This document shows, piece after piece, positions 1-5,231 of a DNA stretch of 5,231 bases. Under the pieces are notes generated by a model. That model was not told the origin of the DNA. It saw only the letters and a list, made by a program, of their open reading frames with translations, and made no database searches. The stretch is from positions 1 to 5,231 of the forward strand of contig CAKULR010000131.1 of the NCBI GenBank assembly GCA_934667295.1, read 5' to 3'. How positions within the stretch are numbered: position 1 is the stretch's first letter; each line of letters begins with the position of its first letter. Origin of the DNA: an uncultured Kiritimatiellota bacterium (lineage in GTDB: Bacteria > Verrucomicrobiota > Kiritimatiellia > RFP12 > UBA1067). The position numbers were made by a program, and so were the translations under genes.

Positions 1-1
1 G

Positions 2-1156
2 GCCGGCACGACGAACGCCGTCGCCCAGGCGGCAAAGCCCGAGGCGAAGCCCGCCGCCCCGGCGGCAAAGGGGAAGGAGTCCCCCGCGAAGAAGGAGGCC
101 GCCGAGGAGGCTCCCGCCGAAGCCGGAGATGGGAGGGAGAAGGCGCCCGAGGTCGCGCTGCCCGCCGCCGTGAAGCAGTTCGTCGAGCTGTGGGCGGACG
201 TCTATGCGTGCCGCGCGGCGGACATCCGCGTGCAGGGGAACGTGGCGATCCTGCTGGAGAAGGGCAAGGCCGTGGAGAAGCTGACGGGCGAGGACGAGGA
301 GACCGTACGCGCGCTCGCCAAGCTCTCGCAGACCCTCGTGGAGGGCTTCGAACAGCTGAAGGGCATGAAGTGCGTGGAGCAGACGCAGCGCAAGGCCGCC
401 GTCATCCGCACGCGCTCCGTCTCGCTCGTCCGCTCCGCCCAGCAGCAGATCAAGCGCATGGTGGACAAGGCCGCGCGCGAGGCGAAGGCGAAGGCCGAGA
501 AGGCGGCGAAGGAGGCCGCCGCCGCGAAGGCCGCCGAGGAGCGCAAGGCGAAGGCCGCCGAGGAGACGAAGGCGGCGGAGGACCTCTTCGCGGAACTCGT
601 CGATTCGCGCCTGAAGACGCTCGACTGGGATCCCGCGCTGCGGCAGCTCCAGCGTCTCCTCGACGACACCGAAACGCCCGAGGGGCGGGAGGAGGTCCGC
701 TCGCAGATGACGAAGGTCCAGTACATGCAGGAGCTCCAGAAGCTGTTCATCGCGAAGGCGAAGGGCTTCAGGTTCAAGGACGGCACCGAGGTGGCGGCGG
801 TCGACGCGAAGGCGATCACGCTCCAGCGCGTGCGGACCGTGAAGGGCAAGAAGGTCGCCGACCGTCCGCAGAGGATCGACTGGAACCGCTTCTACGGCAA
901 GAAGGACAACGTCGGCTACATGAACCAGCTCCTGAACCGGCTTGTGCGCAAGGGGCGCGACACGCTCCGCACGGGGCCGCTCCCGTGGTCCAAGCAGATG
1001 CTCGGCGCGGCGCTCACGCTCCAGCTCCTCTACACGGAGGTGGAGGGCGCCGCCGAATTCGCGCCCGTCTTCGTGAAGGAGGCCGTCGCGGGCTTCGAGG
1101 ACTGCGCGAAGTGGGCGCAGAAGTGGTTCCCGGACGTCAAGGTGGAGGCCGAGTAG
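2..1156 (+). CDS. Unrecognised Ala/Lys/Glu-rich coiled-coil protein, 5'-partial
   Basis: The frame is open from the left edge, so the true start lies outside the window and 384 residues are visible. I do not assign a function. Visible residues 1-56 are a low-complexity Ala/Pro/Lys/Glu linker. Residues about 57-150 are mostly helical and contain a WADVY segment. Residues about 152-196 (bases 458-587) are a highly charged KAKAEKAAKEA-type coiled coil like those of TolA-style spanning proteins. The C-terminal part (about residues 250-384) looks globular, with short recognisable stretches FRFKDGTEV, IDWNRFYG and, near the end, KWFPDV. A GTG at 170 could serve as a start, but the same frame continues upstream with the same composition and no stop, so an internal start is unlikely. 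The linker plus coiled coil suggests an envelope or scaffold protein, which is inference only. Its stop lies 2 nt before the permease start, so the two are probably co-transcribed, although a functional link is not evident. Confidence 0.75.
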   Translation, partial: AGTTNAVAQAAKPEAKPAAPAAKGKESPAKKEAAEEAPAEAGDGREKAPEVALPAAVKQFVELWADVYACRAADIRVQGNVAILLEKGKAVEKLTGEDEETVRALAKLSQTLVEGFEQLKGMKCVEQTQRKAAVIRTRSVSLVRSAQQQIKRMVDKAAREAKAKAEKAAKEAAAAKAAEERKAKAAEETKAAEDLFAELVDSRLKTLDWDPALRQLQRLLDDTETPEGREEVRSQMTKVQYMQELQKLFIAKAKGFRFKDGTEVAAVDAKAITLQRVRTVKGKKVADRPQRIDWNRFYGKKDNVGYMNQLLNRLVRKGRDTLRTGPLPWSKQMLGAALTLQLLYTEVEGAAEFAPVFVKEAVAGFEDCAKWAQKWFPDVKVEAE

Positions 1157-1158
1157 GC

Positions 1159-2706
1159 ATGTCCGACCCCGTCAGGCGCTACGCCCGCTACCTGCTCGTG
1201 ATGGCGGGCCTCGGCGGGCTCATCTACGGCATCGACGTGGGCGTGATCGCCGCCGCGCTGCCGTACATCCGCAACACGGCGGACTACTCGTCCGTCCAGC
1301 TCGGCTTCATCGTGGGGGCCGTGCTGTGGGGGTCGGTCGTCAGCTCGCTCTTCGCGGGCACGCTCTCGGAGTGGTTCGGGCGCAAGGCGATCATCATCGC
1401 CTCGGCGTTCTGCTTCTTCGTCTCGATTCCGGTCATCTGCGCGTCGGGCCTCATGGAGGGCGGCAGCTTCGTCCTCCTGACGGTGGGCCGCACGCTCCAG
1501 GGGGCGTCCGCCGGACTCGTGGGCGTCGTCGTGCCGATGTACCTCGCCGAGTGCCTCGATTCGGACTCGCGCGGCAAGGGGACGGGCATGTTCCAGCTGC
1601 TCCTGACGGTCGGCCTCGCGTTCGCGGCGGTCATCGGGCTCGTCGTGACGGGGCTCGTCGGCGATTCGGACAAGGTCGTGAAGGCGGCGGCCGTCGCGCA
1701 TGGCGTTGTGGATGCGCATGGCGCGGCGGATACGGCCAGGATCACATTCGAGATGATAGCGAAGTGGGTGAAGCCCGAACAGCTGAAGGGATGGGCGATG
1801 GCGTGGCAGACGATATTCTTCTGCTCCGCCGTCCCCGGCCTCATCCTGTTCCTCGGCGCATTCAGGCTCAGGGAGTCTCCGCGCTGGCTCTACAGGAAGG
1901 GCCGCAGGGAAGAGGCCCTTGCCTCGCTCGCGGCCAACAACGGCGAAGAGAAGGCCAAGGAGATCCTTGCGGAGATGATCGCCGCCGACGAGGCCGCCGC
2001 AGCGGAGAAGGCGGCAATCGCGCGGGCGTCGCAGGGCGACAGCCTCATCCAGCGAAAGTACGTCTATCCGTTCTGCCTCGCGGTGGTCATCCTCGCGTGC
2101 AACCAGACCACGGGCATCAACTCCGTCCTCAACTATACGGTGGACATCTTCAAGGCGACGGGCATGGAGGGCGTGTTCGCGAACTTCTCCGACCTCGCGA
2201 TCAAGCTCGTGAACGTGTTCATGACGGTTGTCGCGTGTGCGCTTGTGGACAAGAAAGGGCGCACGTTCCTGCTGAAGCTCGGCACGTCGGGGATCATCGT
2301 CGGGCTCTGCGGCGTCGCGACGGTGTTCCTGCTCATCACGAAGGGGATTGTCGCCGCGTCCGCCACGACCGGCGTGGTCGCGACGGTGTTCTTCTTCATG
2401 TTCATCGCGTTCTACGCGGTGGGGCCGGGCGTGTGCGTGTGGCTCGCGCTCTCGGAGCTGATGCCCACGCGCATCCGCGCGACGGGCATGTCGATCGCCA
2501 TGATCATCAACCAGGGCGTCTCCGCCACGATCGCCACGGTCTTCCCGGCGTGGAAGGACGCATGGGGCTTCCCGTCCGTGTTCTACTGCCTGGCGGGCTT
2601 CACGGTCGTCTATTTCGTCACGGCGGCGTTCTTCCTGCCCGAGACGAAGGGGCGGACCCTGGAGGAGATTGAACAGTATTTCAAGACCGGCAGGATGCCG
2701 GAATGA
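1159..2706 (+). CDS. MFS sugar porter family permease (sugar:H+ symporter type)
   Basis: A 515-residue inner-membrane transporter of the Major Facilitator Superfamily, sugar porter family. The family signatures appear in order: YGIDVGVIAAAL in membrane segment 1 (residues 23-34), SEWFGRK after segment 2 (70-76), VGRTLQG (109-115), PMYLAE (126-131) followed by RGKG (138-141), RESPRWL after segment 6 (238-244), NQTTGIN in segment 7 (315-321), DKKGR (364-368), GPGVCVWLALSELMPTRIR (422-440) and PETKGRTLEEIEQYF at the C terminus (494-508). Twelve hydrophobic segments can be placed. Family members usually have about 450-490 residues; the extra length is mainly a hydrophilic stretch at about 167-211 between segments 5 and 6. 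The start at 1159 is preferred because the protein begins just before segment 1 and has GGAGG at 1144-1148; the frame is open further upstream, but that reading overlaps the previous gene and looks like a shadow. Family certain; substrate unknown, with a pentose, hexose or polyol possible. Confidence 0.95.
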   Translation: MSDPVRRYARYLLVMAGLGGLIYGIDVGVIAAALPYIRNTADYSSVQLGFIVGAVLWGSVVSSLFAGTLSEWFGRKAIIIASAFCFFVSIPVICASGLMEGGSFVLLTVGRTLQGASAGLVGVVVPMYLAECLDSDSRGKGTGMFQLLLTVGLAFAAVIGLVVTGLVGDSDKVVKAAAVAHGVVDAHGAADTARITFEMIAKWVKPEQLKGWAMAWQTIFFCSAVPGLILFLGAFRLRESPRWLYRKGRREEALASLAANNGEEKAKEILAEMIAADEAAAAEKAAIARASQGDSLIQRKYVYPFCLAVVILACNQTTGINSVLNYTVDIFKATGMEGVFANFSDLAIKLVNVFMTVVACALVDKKGRTFLLKLGTSGIIVGLCGVATVFLLITKGIVAASATTGVVATVFFFMFIAFYAVGPGVCVWLALSELMPTRIRATGMSIAMIINQGVSATIATVFPAWKDAWGFPSVFYCLAGFTVVYFVTAAFFLPETKGRTLEEIEQYFKTGRMPE

Positions 2707-2707
2707 G

Positions 2708-2713
2708 AAAGGA
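2708..2713 (+). promoter_or_regulatory. Ribosome binding site that decides the start of the exported cupin
   Basis: AAAGGA lies 7 nt before the ATG at 2721. A second in-frame ATG at 2703 overlaps the permease stop codon (ATGA) and would add six residues ahead of the twin-arginine motif. It has only a weak AGGA at 2692-2695. The better Shine-Dalgarno sequence and the compact Tat signal both favour 2721. The same AAAGGA(G) form precedes the next two genes (3584-3590 and 4094-4100). Confidence 0.7.
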
Positions 2714-2720
2714 CCAAACG

Positions 2721-3575
2721 ATGAAGAGACGCGAGTTTATTGCTGCGGGCGCGGGTGCGGCCGCAGTGGCCATGACGGCCGGTATGGTGTCCGGCTGCTC
2801 CACGACCGGGGCGGCCGGCGGATGCAGGAAAGGATGTGCGAAGGTGAACAATAAGGACTTCTACGTCGGCGGCGCGTTCGACGCCAACGGAATCAGCAAC
2901 GGCAAGTTCGACGTGGCCAAGGGCAAGCAGGCCTACTTCGACCTCATGCGCAGGTTCGGCTACCCGGTCTTTCGGTCCTTCACGGACGAGAAGTTCATGC
3001 TGGAGCAGACGAAGCAGACGGACAAGACGCAGTACCTCGGCTTCTGGGCGACGGACTTCGCGAAGGGCGACTTCGCCAAGTTCGGCATGGGCGGCGTGAT
3101 CTGGGTGGACGAGATCAGGGAGGAGTACTTCGGCCACGACATCTTCCTGCTGCCCCTCCAGTCCATCGCCGAGCACAGCCACGTGGCGGGCAAGTCGGTC
3201 GCCGGGAACGTCTCGCAGGACCGCTGGACGGGCGAGGTCTTCAAGAAGGACATCCCCGCCAAGATGGAATCCTGGCTCGTGCGCCACGGCTGGGTCTACT
3301 CCTTCTCCGAGGTCGGCACGCCCAACCTCGACCAGTTCCCCGAGGCGAAGGCCAACCTCTCCGCGCTCCTCTACGACCACAAGGCCGGCAAGCCGACGCT
3401 CCTCAAGTCGCTCCACGTCGAGAAGTGGGTGGCGGACGGCATCGCGCACAAGCTCCCGAAGACGGGCAGCTGGCACTTCATGATGGGCGGCACCGAGGGC
3501 GCGATCGTCACGGAGTTCGCGAACTTCCACGACAGCGCCTGCAACCGCTACACGGTTCCGAACGTCGGTTTCTGA
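2721..3575 (+). CDS. Tat-exported lipoprotein, cupin related to D-lyxose ketol-isomerase
   Basis: A 284-residue protein. The N terminus carries a twin-arginine signal (KRREFI, residues 2-7), an Ala/Gly-rich hydrophobic core and a lipobox VSGC with Cys26 as the probable lipidated residue. This implies folded export and membrane anchoring. Cys35 and Cys39 follow in a short linker. The mature part resembles the cupin D-lyxose ketol-isomerases, which interconvert D-lyxose and D-xylulose with a divalent metal. Supporting features are EHSH (151-154) after a hydrophobic strand, KMESW (181-185), GSWHFMMGG (249-257), GAIVTEF (260-266) and a tail HDSACNRYTVPN (270-281). By analogy the metal ligands would be His152, His154, Glu183 and His252, all present. 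It lies 14 nt after the sugar permease and 21 nt before the VOC gene, in line with carbohydrate catabolism. The substrate could be lyxose, mannose or another aldose, and a non-isomerase cupin role cannot be excluded. The fold assignment is firmer than the reaction. Confidence 0.8.
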   Translation: MKRREFIAAGAGAAAVAMTAGMVSGCSTTGAAGGCRKGCAKVNNKDFYVGGAFDANGISNGKFDVAKGKQAYFDLMRRFGYPVFRSFTDEKFMLEQTKQTDKTQYLGFWATDFAKGDFAKFGMGGVIWVDEIREEYFGHDIFLLPLQSIAEHSHVAGKSVAGNVSQDRWTGEVFKKDIPAKMESWLVRHGWVYSFSEVGTPNLDQFPEAKANLSALLYDHKAGKPTLLKSLHVEKWVADGIAHKLPKTGSWHFMMGGTEGAIVTEFANFHDSACNRYTVPNVGF

Positions 3576-3596
3576 TTGTCCTGAAAGGAGACTGAA

Positions 3597-3929
3597 ATGA
3601 CCATCGAGAAGACCTATCTGCACACGGGCATCCCCGTTCCCGCCAAGATGGAGGGCATGACCTACATGCCCGGCCTCAAGGTGTGGATCTGCAACAACGC
3701 CGACTACGGCATCGAATACCTCTACTGGGAGCCGAACACGCCGTGCGCGTGGCGCATGGTCGCCGAGACGCACGTGGCCTACCAGGTCGCCGACGTGCAG
3801 ACCGCCGTCGACGAGGCCGTGAAGGAGGGCGCCGACGTGCTGCTGCCGAAGTATTCCCTCGGCGGCACATGTGCCATCGCCTACGTGGGCTACAAGAATG
3901 GCCCGCAGGTCGAGTTCTTTCAAAAATAG
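3597..3929 (+). CDS. Small VOC-superfamily (glyoxalase-fold) protein
   Basis: A 110-residue protein without a signal peptide, so probably cytoplasmic. Two beta-alpha-beta-beta-beta modules typical of the vicinal oxygen chelate superfamily can be traced. The first starts with LHTGIPV (residues 8-14) and ends with GIEYLYWEP (38-46). The second starts with THVAYQVADV (58-67) and ends with GPQVEFFQ (102-109). The four positions that bind metal in glyoxalase I-like enzymes appear as His9, Glu40, His59 and Glu106, so a metal-dependent isomerase, epimerase or lyase is plausible. At 110 residues it is near the short end for a single VOC domain. AAAGGAG at 3584-3590, 6 nt before the ATG, supports the start. 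Its place 21 nt after the exported cupin suggests a step on a sugar-derived intermediate such as an aldehyde or ketose. The actual substrate cannot be read from the sequence. Confidence 0.85.
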   Translation: MTIEKTYLHTGIPVPAKMEGMTYMPGLKVWICNNADYGIEYLYWEPNTPCAWRMVAETHVAYQVADVQTAVDEAVKEGADVLLPKYSLGGTCAIAYVGYKNGPQVEFFQK

Positions 3930-3930
3930 T

Positions 3931-4090
3931 CAAGTGGTTAAGCCGCCCCTACGGGCTTTAAGTAGTTAAGTGGTTAAGTCGCCGCTTCGCGGCTTGTTAA
4001 GTGATGAGCAAGTTGCCTTTGAAAGAGCCTAAGAGCGTCTGTTGTCACTTAACTACTTAATTACTTAAAGCCGCGAAGCGGCGGCTTAAT
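3931..4090 (+). repeat. Octamer/hairpin repeat cluster between the VOC gene and dhaK
   Basis: This fills nearly all of the 179-nt gap before dhaK and is clearly AT-richer than the genes. Short units of the form AAGTRGTT run in tandem (3932-3939, 3960-3979) and recur on the other strand (4047-4068). Between them sit GC-rich cores that fold on themselves: GCCC/GGGC at 3945-3956, GCCGC/GCGGC at 3981-3993 and the same stem at 4070-4082. Two modules are direct, starting at 3932 and 3968, 36 nt apart. The third is inverted: 3974-3995 pairs with 4068-4089 at 21 of 22 positions, the exception being a possible G-U pair, and 3996-4004 pairs with 4045-4053 at 9 of 9 after a 14-nt bulge. The element may be a REP/MITE-like dispersed repeat, or may work as an mRNA-stabilising or attenuating structure. 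No U-rich tract follows, so it is not a classic terminator. I saw no convincing promoter in it. Confidence 0.8.
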
Positions 4091-4093
4091 GCC

Positions 4094-4108
4094 AAAGGAG
4101 AATCCTCC
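4094..4108 (+). promoter_or_regulatory. dhaK ribosome binding site inside a small hairpin
   Basis: AAAGGAG at 4094-4100 lies 8 nt before the ATG at 4109 and supports that start over the in-frame ATG at 4115. GGAG (4097-4100) is exactly complementary to CTCC (4105-4108) across a 4-nt loop, so the Shine-Dalgarno sequence could be partly masked. The stem is only 4 bp and may be coincidental. Confidence 0.55.
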
Positions 4109-5110
4109 ATGCCCATGAAGAAGTTCATCAACGATCCCGCGAACCTCACCAAGGAACTTCTGGAAGGTCTCGTCGGGTGCTATTCCGACACGCTCGCGCT
4201 CGTGAACGAGAAGATCGTCGTGCGCAAGACCCCGAAGGCCGCCGACAAGGTCGCGCTCGTCGCGTTCGGCGGCTCCGGCCACGAACCGGCCATGCACGGC
4301 TTCGTCGGCGAGGGCATGCTCGATGCGTGCGTCGCCGGCGACATCTTCGCCGCGCCCGGCGGCGAAAAGGTGTTCGAGGCCCTTGACTACGTGAAGCGCG
4401 ACGCGGGTACGCTCCTCATCACGCTCAACCACAACGGCGACCGCATGAGCGGTTCGAAGGCCATGCGCAAGGCGCAGAAGGCCGGCCTCAAGGTGGTGGA
4501 GATCGTCATCCACGACGACATCGCCCAGGGACCCGACACCCCGATCGAGGACAAGCGCGGCCTCGGCGGCGTGATTCCGTTCATCAAGGTCGTCGGCGCG
4601 GCGGCCGAGGCGGGCAGGAGCCTCGACGAGATCGTCGCGCTCGCCAACGCCTTCAACGACGGCATCGCGACCCTCTCCGTGGCGCTCAAGACCGCCACGC
4701 ATCCGCAGAACGGCGGCGAGATCGGCTCGCTCGCGGACGATGAGATGGAGATTGGCATGGGCCAGCACGGCGAGGGCGGCGGCGGCATCTCGAAGATGTG
4801 TACCGCCGACGAGACCGTCGAGAAGATGCTGCCCCCGCTCGTCAAGGCGACGAAGCTCGCCGCCGGCGACAAGGCGCTCCTCCTCATCAACGGTTCGGGC
4901 GCCACGACGACGATGGAAATGCTCATCTGTTACCGCAAGGCGAAGCAGATGCTGGAGGCGATGGGCGTCACCGTCCTCCCCGGCAAGTGCGACGAACTCC
5001 TCACGGTGCAGGAGATGGCGGGCTTCCAGATGATCCTCTGCAAGTGCTGCGACACCTGCGCGCAGTACCTCGCGGCCCCGGCGAACGCGCCCTACTGGAC
5101 GACCCGCTAG
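4109..5110 (+). CDS. dhaK: Dihydroxyacetone kinase subunit DhaK (DAK1 domain)
   Basis: A 333-residue cytoplasmic protein covering a whole DhaK subunit (E. coli DhaK is about 356). DhaK binds dihydroxyacetone through a covalent hemiaminal to a histidine, and DhaL supplies the phosphoryl group, giving dihydroxyacetone phosphate for glycolysis. Active-site residues are all present: GGSGHEP with His58, NGDR with Asp111 and GMGQHGE with His220, matching His56, Asp109 and His218 of the E. coli protein at a constant offset of two. The N terminus (MKKFINDPANLTKELLEG) and C terminus (APANAPYW) fit the family, so the gene is complete. An oddity is the Cys-rich stretch CKCCDTC at 311-317, where homologues usually have acidic and hydrophobic residues. 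No DhaL, DhaM or DAK2 domain is fused or starts in the remaining 121 nt, so the phosphodonor partner (PTS- or ATP-type) is unknown. A related tetrulose substrate is possible. Confidence 0.95.
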   Translation: MPMKKFINDPANLTKELLEGLVGCYSDTLALVNEKIVVRKTPKAADKVALVAFGGSGHEPAMHGFVGEGMLDACVAGDIFAAPGGEKVFEALDYVKRDAGTLLITLNHNGDRMSGSKAMRKAQKAGLKVVEIVIHDDIAQGPDTPIEDKRGLGGVIPFIKVVGAAAEAGRSLDEIVALANAFNDGIATLSVALKTATHPQNGGEIGSLADDEMEIGMGQHGEGGGGISKMCTADETVEKMLPPLVKATKLAAGDKALLLINGSGATTTMEMLICYRKAKQMLEAMGVTVLPGKCDELLTVQEMAGFQMILCKCCDTCAQYLAAPANAPYWTTR

Positions 5111-5132
5111 CGGGTTCCGGGACAGGACGGCC

Positions 5133-5167
5133 CACGCGGCGGCACGGATTCCCCGTGCCGCCGCGTG
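5133..5167 (+). terminator. Perfect 15-bp hairpin after dhaK, probable transcription end
   Basis: Bases 5133-5147 are exactly complementary to 5153-5167 around a 5-nt loop (ATTCC), 22 nt after the dhaK stop. The stem is very GC-rich. Only TTC follows rather than a T-tract, so a canonical intrinsic terminator is not fully supported; it may terminate weakly, protect the 3' end of the mRNA, or be a palindromic repeat. It suggests that dhaK ends the transcription unit. Confidence 0.6.
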
Positions 5168-5176
5168 TTCGTCGCG

Positions 5177-5231
5177 CCCTACCATTGGTGTGCGGTAGGG
5201 GCCGACACCCTGTGTGCGTACGTGGTAGGGG
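5177..5231. repeat. REP-like palindromic/direct repeat tract at the right edge (partial)
   Basis: CCCTACC at 5177-5183 is inverted as GGTAGGG at 5194-5200 across a 10-nt loop. The octamer GGTAGGGG occurs at 5194-5201 and again at 5224-5231, 30 nt apart, where the window ends. Between them is a small dyad, ACAC-CCT-GTGT (5205-5215). No reading frame of note crosses the tract. It looks like the start of an intergenic repetitive extragenic palindrome or short tandem repeat. Only one period is visible, so its true extent and class are open. Confidence 0.45.

Noticed and set aside
170..172. GTG as the start of the first gene
   Set aside because: The frame stays open to the left edge with matching composition, and no good Shine-Dalgarno sequence precedes the GTG at a proper distance.
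190..1158. A long upstream extension of the permease frame, overlapping the coiled-coil gene
   Set aside because: Its translation is Arg/Gly-rich and low complexity, as expected from an out-of-frame reading of GC-rich coding DNA. The MFS homology begins right after the ATG at 1159, which has its own GGAGG.
2610..3923. A long open frame on the minus strand across the cupin and VOC genes
   Set aside because: It is antisense to two genes with clear motifs and is rich in Arg, Val, Leu and Asp/Glu typical of mirror frames in high-GC DNA; no recognisable domain.
4042..4070. Possible sigma-70-like promoter for dhaK (TTGTCA, 17 nt, TTAAAG)
   Set aside because: The -35 match is good but the -10 matches only three of six positions and lies inside the repeat arm, where AT-rich octamers give such matches easily.
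3931..4090. CRISPR array or integron attC site
   Set aside because: Repeats are short octamers and palindromic cores without unique spacers of constant length, and no cas or integrase gene is present.
4061..5185. A long minus-strand open frame covering dhaK
   Set aside because: Antisense to a gene with an intact active site; His/Arg/Ala/Leu-rich composition of a shadow frame, no domain seen.

Overview
This is a GC-rich, gene-dense bacterial window in which every supported gene reads left to right on the plus strand. The organism cannot be fixed from the sequence. High GC, a twin-arginine lipoprotein signal on a sugar-isomerase-like enzyme, and a long Ala/Lys/Glu coiled-coil protein would suit a Planctomycetes/Verrucomicrobia-type genome (Kiritimatiellota or Lentisphaerota, for example), but that is an inference held with low confidence.

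Layout: (1) bases 2-1156, the 3' part of an unrecognised Ala/Lys/Glu-rich coiled-coil protein whose start lies left of the window. (2) 1159-2706, a complete MFS sugar-porter permease, 2 nt downstream. (3) 2721-3575, a Tat-exported, probably lipid-anchored cupin resembling D-lyxose ketol-isomerase. (4) 3597-3929, a small VOC (glyoxalase-fold) protein with an apparently intact 2-His/2-Glu metal site. (5) 3930-4108, an AT-richer spacer made of TTAAGT octamers and three GC-rich hairpin modules, two direct and one inverted. (6) 4109-5110, dhaK, the substrate-binding subunit of dihydroxyacetone kinase, with all three active-site residues. (7) 5111-5231, a perfect 15-bp hairpin followed by a REP-like palindromic/repeated tract running off the right edge.

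Genes 1 to 4 are separated by 2, 14 and 21 nt and look like one transcription unit. dhaK is set apart by the repeat spacer but points the same way. A plausible reading is a small carbohydrate module: a cell-surface or periplasmic aldose-ketose isomerase converts a sugar outside the cytoplasm, the sugar porter imports it, the VOC enzyme acts on an intermediate, and a DhaK-type kinase subunit handles a short ketose such as dihydroxyacetone. The individual families are supported by sequence motifs; the pathway is inference. The partner subunit DhaL is not in the window and does not start within the 121 nt after dhaK.

The most notable points are the export signal on the isomerase-like cupin, the cysteine cluster replacing the usual residues near the C terminus of DhaK, the octamer/hairpin spacer in front of dhaK, and an extra loop in the permease between membrane segments 5 and 6.
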